DNA from: Archaeoglobus sp. JdFR-24 | GTDB lineage: Archaea; Halobacteriota; Archaeoglobi; Archaeoglobales; Archaeoglobaceae | Reading direction: 5' to 3' | Assembly: GCA_002011215.1 (NCBI GenBank) | Contig: MTML01000022.1 | Span: 16,467 to 80,466, forward strand | DNA: 64,000 nt | Shown here: in pieces, positions 46,104 through 55,830 of the stretch | Layout of the letters: each line of letters opens with the position of its first letter | How positions within the stretch are numbered: position 1 is the first letter of the stretch | Translations under genes and position numbers: made by a program | Notes under the pieces: model-generated | What the model was told of the DNA's origin: nothing | Database searches by the model: none | What the model saw: the letters and a program-made list of their open reading frames with translations, nothing else

Positions 46104-46811
46104 ATGAAAAAGACAGAAAAGATGAACAGGAAAGAACTGGATAAAAAGGTGACCTTTATCTTTCTTGAAGCATCAATCGAGACGATCCCACCTAAGCTAC
46201 AGAATCGGCCTTCAATCCTAAAGGAATCGAGAAGGAGAAACAAAAAACCCGAAGAAATCCTGCTTGACGATTCTAAACATCACTTTCTGATGAGATCGCT
46301 GGAGAACTTCAGGAAAAGAGGGAGACCGGACATTCTTCACATGTGCCTTCTTTCAGTTCTCGATTCCAGAGCATCAAAGTATGCAGACATTTATGTTCAT
46401 ACTCAGAAGGGAGAACTTATAAAATTTTCAAACAAATTAAGGCTTCCAAGAAACTATAACAGGTTTGTAGGGCTTGTGGAAGACCTTTTCGTTAAAAAAT
46501 CGATCAGGGCACAAGGAGAAACACTGATTGAATTTTCCAACCTTGATTTAGAAGAGCTTCTCAACAGCCTTGAATCAAACGAACTTATTCTCTTCACTGA
46601 AAAAGGTAGACATTCAGAAGAAGAATTAAATCTGAAAAAGGAATGTACTATTATGATTGGTGCTTTTCCACACGGCGATTTTGAGAAAACCACACTTAAA
46701 ATTCTTGAGAAGTTTGACGTTATCGATATTTCACTTGGAAGTGAAAATTTGACGAGTCTTTATGTAACTAACAGAATAATTTGTCTGTGGGAAACGAAGA
46801 ACCTGAAATAA
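46104..46811 (+). CDS. nep1: Ribosomal RNA small-subunit pseudouridine methyltransferase Nep1
   Basis: 235 residues of the SPOUT knot class. Diagnostic segments are FIFLEASIETIPPKL near the start, RGRPDILHMCLLSVLDSRAS in the middle and MIGAFPHGDFEKTTL in the C-terminal knot that binds SAM. Nep1 methylates N1 of pseudouridine in helix 35 of 16S rRNA and helps small-subunit assembly. An internal ATG at 46122 is an alternative start. A TATA-like AAATTTATC lies about 35 bases upstream. Confidence 0.93.
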   Translation: MKKTEKMNRKELDKKVTFIFLEASIETIPPKLQNRPSILKESRRRNKKPEEILLDDSKHHFLMRSLENFRKRGRPDILHMCLLSVLDSRASKYADIYVHTQKGELIKFSNKLRLPRNYNRFVGLVEDLFVKKSIRAQGETLIEFSNLDLEELLNSLESNELILFTEKGRHSEEELNLKKECTIMIGAFPHGDFEKTTLKILEKFDVIDISLGSENLTSLYVTNRIICLWETKNLK

Positions 46812-46830
46812 TGAGCACGGGATGATGAGA

Positions 46831-47748
46831 ATGGCAGAGTTTAATGAATTTAAATTCATAGAAATTGCTTCAAAAATTTTTAAAACCACCAAGAAGAGTG
46901 TAATTGCTGGAGCGGGAGATGACGATTGCGCGGTTGTGAATATTGGAGAGAAATTCGTCGTTCTGACAACAGACAACCTCCATGAAAAAGCAGACTTTCC
47001 AGCAGGAATGCTGCCCGAAGAGATGGGCCATATGGCTCTTGCAGTCAACCTGAGTGATCTGGCTGGGACCGGTGCAAAACCGGAATTTTTTCTTTTTGAT
47101 ATAACGCTGAGAGAGGGAATGACAGAAGATTTCTTTATAAAGGTTCTCAGAGGAATGGCGAAACTTGCAAAAAGGTATGATGTGGCAATTGTGGGTGGAG
47201 ATATTGACCTTGGCGATGAACTTTTTATCACAGGTTTTGCAGCAGGAATTGCGGATCGCTATATACTCCAGTCAGGAGCAAAGCCAGGCGAGAACATATA
47301 CCTCACAGATATGACGGGAAAAGCGCAGTTGAGTTTGGAAATGCTTTTTTCAGGCAAAGATCGTGAAGAGATACCCTATGCCAGTAAACTCTTTACACCA
47401 GTTCCGAGAGTTGAGGAGGGTATAGTTGCATCCAGATATGCAGGTGCCATGACAGATATAAGCGATAGTCTTGCAATATCTCTGAACCTGATCAGCAGAA
47501 AGAGTGGTGTTAGAATGGATATCTTCGAGAGAGACATCTCCCTCGATCACCTCACCGAATTCGTTGATAAAAGAAAAGCACTCGAACTTTTTTTGTATGC
47601 TGGAGGAGATTACGAGCTAATTTTTACAGCAGAAGAGAGTAATATTGGTTACAGGATAGGAGAGGTTCGAAAGGGCAAGGGCGTATATTTTGTCAAAGAA
47701 GATGGAGATAGAGAAAAAATAGAATTCAGAGGCTATTCCCACTTTTGA
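46831..47748 (+). CDS. thiL: Thiamine-monophosphate kinase
   Basis: 305 residues. The ATP/metal motif GAGDDDCAVVNIGEKFVVLT is followed by TTDNLHEKADFPAG, NLSDLAGTGAKPEFFL and GGDIDLGDELFITGFA, all typical of ThiL. It phosphorylates thiamine monophosphate to the active diphosphate. Two further ATG codons exist at 46822 and 46825; I chose 46831 because GATGATGAG just before it can act as a weak ribosome site. It follows nep1 closely and is probably cotranscribed. Confidence 0.93.
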   Translation: MAEFNEFKFIEIASKIFKTTKKSVIAGAGDDDCAVVNIGEKFVVLTTDNLHEKADFPAGMLPEEMGHMALAVNLSDLAGTGAKPEFFLFDITLREGMTEDFFIKVLRGMAKLAKRYDVAIVGGDIDLGDELFITGFAAGIADRYILQSGAKPGENIYLTDMTGKAQLSLEMLFSGKDREEIPYASKLFTPVPRVEEGIVASRYAGAMTDISDSLAISLNLISRKSGVRMDIFERDISLDHLTEFVDKRKALELFLYAGGDYELIFTAEESNIGYRIGEVRKGKGVYFVKEDGDREKIEFRGYSHF

Positions 47749-47829
47749 GTTTTCATTTCGACTTTATAGAGATTGTTTTCGCTTTTGTGCATTCAGCAAC
47801 TCGATTTAACCTTTCGTTTATTAACCCTG

Positions 47830-48507
47830 TCACTCCTCTATCACTGTACCAATGTCTTTCACATCCCCTCTAACTGCTTTTTCTATATTTTCAGGACTTC
47901 CAAGGAAAATAATTGTCTTTATCCTGCTTCTTTCAATTATTTTTGCTGCAAGAAGGTCGAGAACGTTGCTGCTACCTGCTGAGGTTTTATTTTTCAACAC
48001 AACATCTATCAGTTCTTTGAACGTCATTTTTTCATATCTTGTGGCATCCCTGTTCACTCTGGGGTCTGCGGAATATACCCCTCTCACAGCCGTTGCGTTC
48101 ATAAAAACATCTGCATTAACAAATTCTGCAAGAAGTGCAGAGGTTGCATCTGTCGTATGGCCTGGGAAGGTGCCACCCATTACAACAACAGGATGATAGA
48201 GTGAGAGTTCGTAAGCCAGCCTGAAATCATCAGGTATGATCTTCGGAGCTTTCTTAATCGCTGAGGCAAGCAACATCGCATTGAGCTTGGTCACAGAAAT
48301 GCCAAGATAATCACAGAAAGTTTCATCTGCTCCGAATTCTCTCGCCACATTGATGTATTCTCTGGCTATTCTACCTCCACCAACCACAACAAAAATGGTG
48401 TGATTTTCAGATAACGAATCAATCGCATTTGCAAAACTCAATATCCTTTCTTTATCAAACTTTTCACCAATAAATACCGAGCCACCCAGAGACAAAACTA
48501 TTTTCAT
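47830..48507 (-). CDS. pyrH: Uridylate kinase, archaeal type
   Basis: 225 residues of the amino-acid-kinase fold starting MKIVLSLGGSVFIGEKFDKE, then FVVVGGGRIAREYI, VMGGTFPGHTTDATSALLAE and ATAVRGVYSADPRVNRDA. It makes UDP from UMP. The frame extends to 48525, but the ATG at 48507 gives the normal family start. It is divergent from the next gene, and the two 5' ends lie close together. Confidence 0.93.
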   Translation of the reverse strand: MKIVLSLGGSVFIGEKFDKERILSFANAIDSLSENHTIFVVVGGGRIAREYINVAREFGADETFCDYLGISVTKLNAMLLASAIKKAPKIIPDDFRLAYELSLYHPVVVMGGTFPGHTTDATSALLAEFVNADVFMNATAVRGVYSADPRVNRDATRYEKMTFKELIDVVLKNKTSAGSSNVLDLLAAKIIERSRIKTIIFLGSPENIEKAVRGDVKDIGTVIEE

Positions 48508-48630
48508 CCATTCTTCTTGACCCATACGAAATTAAATGTTTTCTATTATTTCGATTTTGCTGAATTCAACATACCACCAAAAGGTTTATATTCACATTAT
48601 TTATCATGTAGAATAGGTAGACTAAGTGGG

Positions 48631-49143
48631 GTGATAAAATCGTACGAAGTTGTTTTTACAGGGGTTGAAAGACCGACTGCAGCAGAAATACTTGCAAAGG
48701 CAGCCTTCAGAGAAGGTAAGGAGTTTAAAATACAGATAAAACCCGAATTCGATGAGAAATGTATCAGAGTTCTATTAAAAAACGGAGAAAAAGGTGAGAA
48801 AACAAGAAGATGGAAGAGTGTTTTTATAGTTAAGGCTAAAAATGCTGGCAATCTTATATACAAAATTCCGAAGAACAGAGAATGTGCAGTTATACTTGAT
48901 TATCCAGGCAAAGAATTCCATGAGATGAGTTTTTCAAGCATGTTAGTCAGAGGATTGAATGCTACCAAGATTGCAGAAGAGCTTTTGTGTGGAGATGAAT
49001 TTCCTATGTTAGGTGCACTGGCAAAAACAGGTTTTATATCCCTTCAATCTATTATTGCAGCTATTTACAAAACGTTTGATAAATTTGAGGCACATAAAAA
49101 TGCAGTTGCAGTAAAGAGAGGTTTTGATAACTTTAAATGGTAA
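48631..49143 (+). CDS. 2-oxoacid:ferredoxin oxidoreductase gamma-like protein lacking the glycine loop
   Basis: About 170 residues. The overall pattern follows the gamma domain of pyruvate/2-oxoacid:acceptor oxidoreductases: a first strand, then TAAEILAKAAFREGKEFKIQ, and near the end LNATKIAEELLCG, FPMLGALAKTGFISLQSI and a C-terminal KNAVAVKRGFDNF. The usual G-x-G-G-Q-G loop is replaced by TGVERPTAAE. No alpha, beta or delta partner is adjacent. The start is uncertain: GTG 48631 merges with a GGGGTG site, and open frame continues upstream to 48517. The enzyme role is therefore doubtful; a regulatory or accessory protein is possible. Confidence 0.6.
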   Translation: MIKSYEVVFTGVERPTAAEILAKAAFREGKEFKIQIKPEFDEKCIRVLLKNGEKGEKTRRWKSVFIVKAKNAGNLIYKIPKNRECAVILDYPGKEFHEMSFSSMLVRGLNATKIAEELLCGDEFPMLGALAKTGFISLQSIIAAIYKTFDKFEAHKNAVAVKRGFDNFKW

Positions 49144-49260
49144 CGCAGGAACATCAGGAACAAAAAAGTTAGGTATCCTCTCCCAATTTCAGGAAATATT
49201 AATCATTAATTTTTGAAAGTTTAATTAACTTTAAATATTCACTATCCACCCCATATTTTT

Positions 49261-50382
49261 ATGTATGAGTTGAAAAACGAAGTGTATTACTATCTCAGGA
49301 GAGGGCTTCCGCTAATGGCCCTTGAGAAAATTCAGACTGGCGGTCCTGAAGAAATAAGAAAGGTTGCTATGGATCTTCTCAGGAATCCTGGACTTGTTAA
49401 AGATATTGAAGAGGAGTGGAAAGATATTCTTACACTTATATATTTTTCCCATTTCTCACTGATCACAAACGAGATGCTGGATCTTGAAAGTCTTGCTGCC
49501 TGGTCTGTTTCTTCTCTAAACGCTGCAAAGCTTTCGAGAAAACTTGGATTATCTGAACTAGAGGCGCGGACGCTTTCAAATGCTGCTAAAGCACTTTCAC
49601 TGATGAATCTATCAGAGCAGGCGAAAAGAGCATACACCGAAGCTGATAAAATCTACAGAAAACTCGAGATGAATGAGGAGAATCTCCGGGGTTTTATTTC
49701 AAACCTTAATGACTTTGGTGCCTTCTGTATTGAGCAGGAGGAATTTGAGACTGCTGGAAAGTATTTAGAGGAGGCTCTCCAGCTCGCTGAGAAGAACAGA
49801 GATGCAATTAAACCAAGTTTTTTTGCAGAAATATCTAGTAACTTAGGGTCTCTTAGTACTGAGCTAAGAAGATTTGATGAGGCCAGAACGTATTACACCA
49901 GATCAGAGGAAATTTTCAGAGAACTTTCAGAGAAAGATGAAAAATTCAAGGTTGAACTTGCAGTTCTGCTCAACAATTTTGGAGCGATGTATAGAGAAAT
50001 GAAGAGGTTTGATGAGGCCGAAGCAAAATTCGATGAGGCAAAAGGGATCTTTGAGGAACTTGCAGAGAGAAACGAGTTTTTCAAAGGATATCTTGGAGAT
50101 ACTCTCAGCAATCTTGGAATGATTTACAAGAAAACTGGAAGGTTCGATGAGGCTGAGAAGGCTTTTCTTGAAGACATGAAGCTTAAGAAAGAACTGCTCA
50201 GTAAAAATCCAGCCTATCTGAAAAGCTACGCCCACAGTCTTGATAATCTGTCAGATTTCTACAAGGAAATTGGAAGGGAAATTGAAGCAAAAAGATATAA
50301 AGAGGAGGCAGATAGAATCTACAACAAAATATTTTCAAAAAAGAGACCATCTAAAGATGCAGATTTAAGAACAGCCAGCTGA
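49261..50382 (+). CDS. Tetratricopeptide repeat protein
   Basis: 373 residues, mostly helical. From about residue 95 onward, five to six TPR units of 40-45 residues can be aligned; for example LNDFGAFCIEQEEFETAGKY, NNFGAMYREMKRFDEAEAKF, and SNLGMIYKKTGRFDEAEKAF. Each has the small residue-aromatic spacing of the family, and each unit ends in an acidic-basic helix. Such repeats bind other proteins. No catalytic domain, signal peptide or membrane segment is visible. A TATA-like element near 49230-49240 suggests a leaderless message. The partner is unknown. Confidence 0.88.
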   Translation: MYELKNEVYYYLRRGLPLMALEKIQTGGPEEIRKVAMDLLRNPGLVKDIEEEWKDILTLIYFSHFSLITNEMLDLESLAAWSVSSLNAAKLSRKLGLSELEARTLSNAAKALSLMNLSEQAKRAYTEADKIYRKLEMNEENLRGFISNLNDFGAFCIEQEEFETAGKYLEEALQLAEKNRDAIKPSFFAEISSNLGSLSTELRRFDEARTYYTRSEEIFRELSEKDEKFKVELAVLLNNFGAMYREMKRFDEAEAKFDEAKGIFEELAERNEFFKGYLGDTLSNLGMIYKKTGRFDEAEKAFLEDMKLKKELLSKNPAYLKSYAHSLDNLSDFYKEIGREIEAKRYKEEADRIYNKIFSKKRPSKDADLRTAS

Positions 50383-50647
50383 TCATACTTAAGTTTATTG
50401 AAAACCAATAATAATCATAAGATACTCCACCATGGTAATAGCAGCATAGATTGCGGCAGAGGTGTGACAATAAAAACGGCTAAAGCGATGCTAAAAACAA
50501 AATGTATTTGAAAGTACAGGAAAAACAATGATTGTTTACAAATTTTTTTAAACACTTCTTCCCCCAAACCACCAAAAAATTTAAAACAACTCAGCGTTTT
50601 TGATTGATGAACCGATGAATGATGACTTTACGGAAGGAGGTGTTAAA
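50383..50647 (+). promoter_or_regulatory. Leader of the L7Ae operon with repeated GATGA elements
   Basis: AT-rich spacer. Three GATGA elements occur at 50606-50610, 50614-50618 and 50621-50625, followed by GGAAGGAGGTG as ribosome site. The elements resemble the C-box side of kink-turn RNAs, which L7Ae binds. Nothing else is recognised in the spacer. Confidence 0.3.
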
Positions 50648-51010
50648 ATGGTATATGTGAGATTTGAGGTTCCTGAAGATTTGCAGAATGAAGCTCTCGC
50701 AATGCTTGAAAAGTTTAGAGAGACAGGTAAGATAAAAAAAGGGACGAACGAAGCAACAAAAGTTGTTGAAAGAGGGGTGGCTAAGCTTGTTTACATAGCA
50801 AAGGACGTTGAACCACCTGAAATAGTTGCACATCTTCCACTTCTGTGTGAGGAGAAAAACGTGCCGTATCTATATGTGAACACAAAAAGCACACTTGGAC
50901 AGGCTGCTGGCCTGCATGTAGATTGTGCAGCAGTTGCTGTGGTTAACGAGGGTGAGGCAAAGAAGGAGCTAAAGCAACTTGTGACAAAGATTAATGGACT
51001 TAAAAAATAA
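50648..51010 (+). CDS. rpl7ae: 50S ribosomal protein L7Ae
   Basis: 120 residues starting [20 protein letters not shown]. The RNA-binding signature is [20 protein letters not shown], followed by [20 protein letters not shown]. It binds kink-turns in 23S rRNA, in box C/D and H/ACA guide RNAs and in RNase P RNA. The start is fixed by the strong GGAGGTG site 7 bases upstream; 16 codons of upstream open frame are not part of the protein. First gene of a conserved translation operon. Confidence 0.96.
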   Translation: MVYVRFEVPEDLQNEALAMLEKFRETGKIKKGTNEATKVVERGVAKLVYIAKDVEPPEIVAHLPLLCEEKNVPYLYVNTKSTLGQAAGLHVDCAAVAVVNEGEAKKELKQLVTKINGLKK

Positions 51011-51062
51011 ATCAAGTTGTTGAAAGATTAATGTTTAAGATTTATAATTAGAGGTGAGTTCT

Positions 51063-51278
51063 GTGGCTAATGAAGAAGACATTCAACCAGCCGAAGTAAT
51101 TGAAATAATTGGAAGAACAGGCATGCATGGAGAAGCTACTCAGGTTAAAGTCAGGGTTCTCGGAGGAGAGAATAAGGGAAGAATAATCACAAGAAATGTT
51201 TTTGGCCCTGTTAGAATAGGAGATATTCTCATGATAAAAGAGACCGCAAGAGAAGCAAGAAAACTCGCTCTGAAATAA
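51063..51278 (+). CDS. rps28e: 30S ribosomal protein S28e
   Basis: 71 residues, with the S28e core [20 protein letters not shown] followed by [20 protein letters not shown] and the terminal [10 protein letters not shown]. It sits near the mRNA exit in the small subunit. The start is GTG 51063, six bases after GAGGTGA; the in-frame GTG at 51054 lies inside that site. It follows L7Ae and precedes L24e, the standard order. Confidence 0.95.
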   Translation: MANEEDIQPAEVIEIIGRTGMHGEATQVKVRVLGGENKGRIITRNVFGPVRIGDILMIKETAREARKLALK

Positions 51279-51295
51279 TCCGAGAGGTGTTGATT

Positions 51296-51475
51296 ATGGA
51301 GACCAATATCTGCAGTTTTTGCGGTGAAGAGATCGAAATCGGTACGGGCAAAATGTATGTCCGGAGAGATGGCAGAGTGCTATATTTCTGCTCAGGGAAA
51401 TGTGAAAAGAATATGCTCAAACTCAAAAGAAACCCTAGAAAACTGAAATGGACTAAGAGATACACAAGAAGATAA
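51296..51475 (+). CDS. rpl24e: 50S ribosomal protein L24e
   Basis: 59 residues with a zinc-binding ribbon: [20 protein letters not shown], then [20 protein letters not shown]. Two CxxC pairs bind the metal. The start is the ATG at 51296 after a GAGGTG site; the GTG at 51287 is part of that site. Confidence 0.95.
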   Translation: METNICSFCGEEIEIGTGKMYVRRDGRVLYFCSGKCEKNMLKLKRNPRKLKWTKRYTRR

Positions 51476-51494
51476 TCGATAAAGGGTTGATAGA

Positions 51495-51968
51495 ATGGCT
51501 GATGTGACCGATTCATCCATAGAAAAAACTTTTGTAATGATAAAGCCAGATGGCGTACAGCGAGGGATCATTGGAGAGATAATCACTCGGCTTGAAAGGA
51601 AGGGCCTTAAAATCGTAGCTATGAAAATGATGCACATTTCAGAAGAGCTTGCATCTATTCACTACGCAGAACATCATGGAAAACCATTCTTTGAAGGGCT
51701 TTTGAGCTATATCACAAGCGGACCAGTTGTTGCCATGGTTGTCGAGGGAAAGAATGCAGTAAAAGTCGTTAGAACCATCGTCGGATCAACTAATCCCGTA
51801 GAGGCTTCACCGGGCACGATCCGGGGAGATTTTGGAATGGATGTTGGAAGAAATATAATTCACGCCTCTGATTCCCTAACTTCAGCTGAGAGAGAAATAA
51901 ACCTGTTCTTCAAGCCAGAAGAGATTGTTAGATATAAAAAAGCCGAGGAAGAATGGATTTACGAGTAA
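51495..51968 (+). CDS. ndk: Nucleoside diphosphate kinase
   Basis: 157 residues. Motifs are [53 protein letters not shown] and the catalytic histidine in [18 protein letters not shown]. It equalises nucleoside triphosphate pools using a phosphohistidine intermediate. It is embedded in the ribosomal operon, a placement conserved in many Archaea. The start is preceded by GGGTTGAT. Confidence 0.96.
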   Translation: MADVTDSSIEKTFVMIKPDGVQRGIIGEIITRLERKGLKIVAMKMMHISEELASIHYAEHHGKPFFEGLLSYITSGPVVAMVVEGKNAVKVVRTIVGSTNPVEASPGTIRGDFGMDVGRNIIHASDSLTSAEREINLFFKPEEIVRYKKAEEEWIYE

Positions 51969-52007
51969 GTCTCTGATAGAATTAACTTTATTTAAAATCC
52001 CGGAACC

Positions 52008-53795
52008 ATGAAAGCCCAGGAAAAGTCTGAAAGAGCACTGCGGACACCTATTGTATCTGTACTGGGGCATGTAGACCACGGTAAAACAACCCTGCTCGAT
52101 AAGATAAGAAAGGGCAGGGTAGCTGCTAAGGAAGCTGGAGGCATAACCCAGCACATAGGTGCAACAGAGATCCCGATTGACACCATTAAAAACATCTGTA
52201 AGGGAATATGGAAGACAGATGTTGATATTCCGGGTCTGCTCTTTATCGATACACCTGGACACAGAGCATTCACAAATCTGAGAAAAAGAGGTGGGGCACT
52301 GGCTGACCTAGCAATCCTAATCGTTGATATTAACGAGGGTTTCAAACCACAGACAGAAGAGGCTATTTCAATTCTAAAGACCTTCAAAACCCCATTCGTC
52401 GTGGCTACAAATAAAATTGACAGAATTCCAGGATGGCAAAGTTATGGATACGTCCCCTTTCTTTACAGCTACCAGCAACAAGAAGATGTGGCAAGAACGA
52501 GACTCGACAACCGGATATATGAGATAATTGCTAAACTCTATGAGCATGGCTTTTCTTCCGACAGGTTTGACAGGATTAGAGACTTCACCAGAACCGTTGC
52601 AATCATTCCTGTTTCTGCTTTAACAGGTGAGGGTATACCTGAACTTCTTTTAATTCTTGTTGGCCTGGCTCAAAAATACCTTGAAGACAATTTAAAATTA
52701 CATGTAGAGGGGAGAGCCAAAGGGACCATTCTCGAGGTTAAAGAGGAAAAGGGTATTGGAACCACCTGTGATATAATACTCTATGACGGAACTCTTCATG
52801 TCGGGGACAGAATAGCCATAGCAGGAAGAGACAATGTGATCGTCACCCATATAAAAGGCATACTTAAACCAAGACCTGCTCAGGAAATAAGACTCGAAAG
52901 CAAGTTCAGAAACGTAAAGAGTGTTACAGCTGCAGCCGGAATCAAAATAACTGCTGCCAATTTGGAAGGTGTGCTTGCAGGAAGTGAATTCGAGGCAGTT
53001 GAGAGTGAAAAAGACATTGAAGAGATTAAAAACAGAATGAAAAAAGAATATGAGACTATTGAAATAAAAACTGACGAGGAGGGTATAGTCTTAAAAACCG
53101 ATACTCTTGGTTCCCTTGAGGCGTTGATTAATGAGCTAAAGGAGTCCAGTATTCAGATTAAAAAGGCCGAAGTCGGAGATATTGATAAAAGAGATGTTAT
53201 TGAGGCTTCAGCGAACAAAGATGAGCTAAATAAAGTTGTACTTGGATTCAATGTTAAAGTGCTTCCAGGTGTTGAGGAGGAGGCTTCCAAATTCAAGATT
53301 AAAATATTCAGAGAAGAGATCATTTACAACCTCATAGAGAACTTCCTAAAGTGGAGAGAAGAGGAGAAAAGAGTCAAAGAGAGGCAAAAAATTGAGGAGC
53401 TTATTAAACCCGGTAAAATCAAATTACTGAAGGAATACATCTTCAGAAGGAGTAGGCCGGCAGTCATTGGTGTTAAGATTCTTGCTGGAGAGTTGAAAAG
53501 AGATGTGCAACTAATCAAAGCGGACGGGACTCCCGCTGGAGTGGTCAGGAGTATACAAAAAGAGGGAGAGAACGTTGGTATTGCAAAGGAAGGAGAAGAA
53601 CTTGCAATATCTATAGATGGTGTTACAATAGGCAGACAGCTGAACGGTGATGAGATACTTTATGTCGAAGTCCCTGAAAGGCATGCAAAGGTGATTGAGC
53701 GGGACATCATGGACACGCTGAGCGAAGAGGCTAAAAAAGCCTTTTCTGAATATCTTGAGATTAAAAGAAAAGGAAATCCCTTTTGGGGACGGTAA
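52008..53795 (+). CDS. infB: Translation initiation factor aIF5B (IF2-like GTPase)
   Basis: 595 residues. The GTPase domain has [49 protein letters not shown] and NKIDRIPGW. Domains II-IV follow, ending in the helix-rich subunit-joining domain. It joins ribosomal subunits with initiator tRNA. There is no intein, whereas some archaeal homologues carry one. It follows ndk by 39 bases with a poor ribosome site. Confidence 0.95.
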   Translation: MKAQEKSERALRTPIVSVLGHVDHGKTTLLDKIRKGRVAAKEAGGITQHIGATEIPIDTIKNICKGIWKTDVDIPGLLFIDTPGHRAFTNLRKRGGALADLAILIVDINEGFKPQTEEAISILKTFKTPFVVATNKIDRIPGWQSYGYVPFLYSYQQQEDVARTRLDNRIYEIIAKLYEHGFSSDRFDRIRDFTRTVAIIPVSALTGEGIPELLLILVGLAQKYLEDNLKLHVEGRAKGTILEVKEEKGIGTTCDIILYDGTLHVGDRIAIAGRDNVIVTHIKGILKPRPAQEIRLESKFRNVKSVTAAAGIKITAANLEGVLAGSEFEAVESEKDIEEIKNRMKKEYETIEIKTDEEGIVLKTDTLGSLEALINELKESSIQIKKAEVGDIDKRDVIEASANKDELNKVVLGFNVKVLPGVEEEASKFKIKIFREEIIYNLIENFLKWREEEKRVKERQKIEELIKPGKIKLLKEYIFRRSRPAVIGVKILAGELKRDVQLIKADGTPAGVVRSIQKEGENVGIAKEGEELAISIDGVTIGRQLNGDEILYVEVPERHAKVIERDIMDTLSEEAKKAFSEYLEIKRKGNPFWGR

Positions 53796-53994
53796 AAAGA
53801 GCTGAAGAGTTGTAGAAACACAATAACAGATTAAATGAGATACAACTGTCGGATCAAATGAAGGCAGACGATGAATGTGTGAGGATAAATAATAAATGTT
53901 GAAGGTAACCGAGATAAGTTGCCTGAAGGAAGGTAGAGTATGCATGAGATTAATTAAAAAGATAATAGATAAAAATTGAAAAGAGGTGATAAAT

Positions 53995-54384
53995 ATGGAA
54001 TTTAAAGTTGTGATTTCAGATCCTTCAACAGGGGTGGCCTATCAAAAGGTCATAAGTGGGGCTAATGCGAATAAACTTATTGGAAAGAAAATCGGAGATG
54101 TAGTGAGTGGAACAGTGGTGGAATTGCCACCAGATTATGAACTGAAGATATGTGGTGGAAGCGATAAAGATGGTATACCAATGAGGAAAGATATACCTGG
54201 AAATGTGAGAAAGAGAATACTGCTCGCCGGTGGCATTGGATACAGGCCAAAAGAGAATGGCCTCAGGAGAAAAAAGATGGTAAGAGGAAATGTCATCAGC
54301 AGAGACATTGTTCAAATAAATATGAAAGTAGAAAAACACGGAAAGATACCACTCTCAGAATTCTTCAAGGAAAAACCTGCTTGA
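53995..54384 (+). CDS. rps6e: 30S ribosomal protein S6e
   Basis: 129 residues. The N-terminus [20 protein letters not shown] is followed by [40 protein letters not shown] and a basic C-terminus ([20 protein letters not shown]). It is shorter than the eukaryotic S6, as usual in Archaea. The start follows AGAGGTGAT; the GTG at 53986 is inside that site. The 190-base spacer after infB shows no other gene. Confidence 0.95.
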   Translation: MEFKVVISDPSTGVAYQKVISGANANKLIGKKIGDVVSGTVVELPPDYELKICGGSDKDGIPMRKDIPGNVRKRILLAGGIGYRPKENGLRRKKMVRGNVISRDIVQINMKVEKHGKIPLSEFFKEKPA

Positions 54385-54449
54385 CGGGTTAAAGAATAAT
54401 TTTAGATTTGCAGATTGATGCTTAGATGTTCCGATGAAAGAGGGCAAGC

Positions 54450-55067
54450 ATGGGCATACTGGAGGATAAAAAGAGAGCCAGAATTTTTTATAGATATTTT
54501 TCAAAGATATATGATAGAGTGAATCCGATCTTTTATGCAGATCACATGCTCGAAAAAGTAATTGAAATGGCCGAAATAGGTGAGAAGGATTTCGTGCTTG
54601 AAGTTGGTTGTGGGACGGGGTTTACGACATCCGGGATTGTGAAAAAAACCGGACAGAAAAATATTGTTGCTGTAGATCTGACACCAGAACAAATGAATAA
54701 GGCGATAATCAGATTTCCAGGTGTTAATTTTATCAGGGGGGATGCTGAAAATCTTCCATTTAAGGACGATTCTTTTGATGCATCGATTTCCGCAGGCAGT
54801 ATCGAATACTGGCCCCACCCGCAGAAGGGCATAGAAGAGATGGCTCGAGTTACAAAATCTGGCGGGAGAGTTGTAATTCTCGCACCAAGAAAGCCAGATA
54901 ACATCCTCGCAAGAAAATTTGCAGAAAGCATGATGCTATTTCCCTCCACACAACAATGCGTGGCATGGTTCGAGAAAGCTGATCTTGAAGATATCAGATT
55001 TATAGAGATTGGCCCGAACTGGTTATGGAAGAAGCTCGTTGTAATAATTTCAGGGCGGGTTACCTGA
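54450..55067 (+). CDS. Class I SAM-dependent methyltransferase (quinone-methyltransferase-like)
   Basis: 205 residues. The SAM loop is VLEVGCGTGFTTSGIV (about residue 49), followed by VAVDLTPEQMNKA, NFIRGDAENLPFKDDSFD and EMARVTKSGGRVVILAPRKP. It lies in the UbiE/MPBQ-methyltransferase group, which methylates quinone rings. A role in menaquinone methylation is plausible for an Archaeoglobales-type organism but is inferred. It follows rps6e by 65 bases and precedes a predicted RNA-binding gene, so transcription may continue from the ribosomal operon. Confidence 0.8.
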   Translation: MGILEDKKRARIFYRYFSKIYDRVNPIFYADHMLEKVIEMAEIGEKDFVLEVGCGTGFTTSGIVKKTGQKNIVAVDLTPEQMNKAIIRFPGVNFIRGDAENLPFKDDSFDASISAGSIEYWPHPQKGIEEMARVTKSGGRVVILAPRKPDNILARKFAESMMLFPSTQQCVAWFEKADLEDIRFIEIGPNWLWKKLVVIISGRVT

Positions 55068-55115
55068 AGTTAACATGAGATATTGAGTTAACAAAAAACC
55101 AGTTAAGGTGAAAAG

Positions 55116-55769
55116 ATGAGTTCAGATGAGTTTTTTGATACATCTAAGGATTTCAGAATTTTAATTGCTGAAAAGGCTATTTATGAATTAGAAAAGCTTT
55201 TTCAGGCTGTAAAATTACAGAAAAGGCGAGAATATCTGAAAGAATTAAAAGAACTTTCAAGTGACATACAGATAATAAAATACTCCTACGTCACCCCAAA
55301 AGACATTAAAAACCACGATAACTTTAAAAAAATTGTTAAAAAAGCATCAGAAATGCTTGAAGTTACCAGAGGTCTTGAAAGAGATCGCATCACAATTCAG
55401 ATAAATTATTGGCTGGAATATCTCGCGAGGCTTCCAGAGATGATGGACAGAGGGGTTATTTCAAAGATTTATGAGGCGATAAGGTTTTTTGGTGGAGAAA
55501 TAGTAAATCGACGGGAAATTGATAACCTGTGGCTTTGCAGTGTCGATTGTAGTTTCAGGATGGATGTCATCACGAACAGCAAAGAATACAAACAGGGAAA
55601 AAATGTTGTGGTAGCTTATCTACCCCCAAGAATCTTTGGGAAGCATATCAGTGAAGGCATGTTCACTCCCGCTACCGTTGAAAAGAAGGGAGAGTTATCG
55701 ATAGATGAAATAAGAAAACTGGGTCCATTTAATGAGGTGGAGGCTATACTTCTGGATTTTCTTAAATAA
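55116..55769 (+). CDS. Predicted RNA-binding protein with C-terminal EMAP-type domain (COG2517-like)
   Basis: 217 residues. The first 140 are helical and charged and are not recognised. The C-terminal 75 resemble the EMAP/tRNA-binding OB fold: SFRMDVITNSKEYKQGKNVV, VAYLPPRIFGKHISEGMFTP, AT. The pattern L/V-x-V-I-x-N ... G-x-x-S-x-G-M resembles Arc1p/MetRS appended domains. Archaeal proteins of this composition are annotated as predicted RNA-binding proteins. It may bind tRNA or rRNA; the target is unknown. Confidence 0.65.
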   Translation: MSSDEFFDTSKDFRILIAEKAIYELEKLFQAVKLQKRREYLKELKELSSDIQIIKYSYVTPKDIKNHDNFKKIVKKASEMLEVTRGLERDRITIQINYWLEYLARLPEMMDRGVISKIYEAIRFFGGEIVNRREIDNLWLCSVDCSFRMDVITNSKEYKQGKNVVVAYLPPRIFGKHISEGMFTPATVEKKGELSIDEIRKLGPFNEVEAILLDFLK

Positions 55770-55830
55770 GCTCAAACATATTTAGAGATTATAAATCGAC
55801 GAATACAATCAGTTTACCAAGTATTATTCC

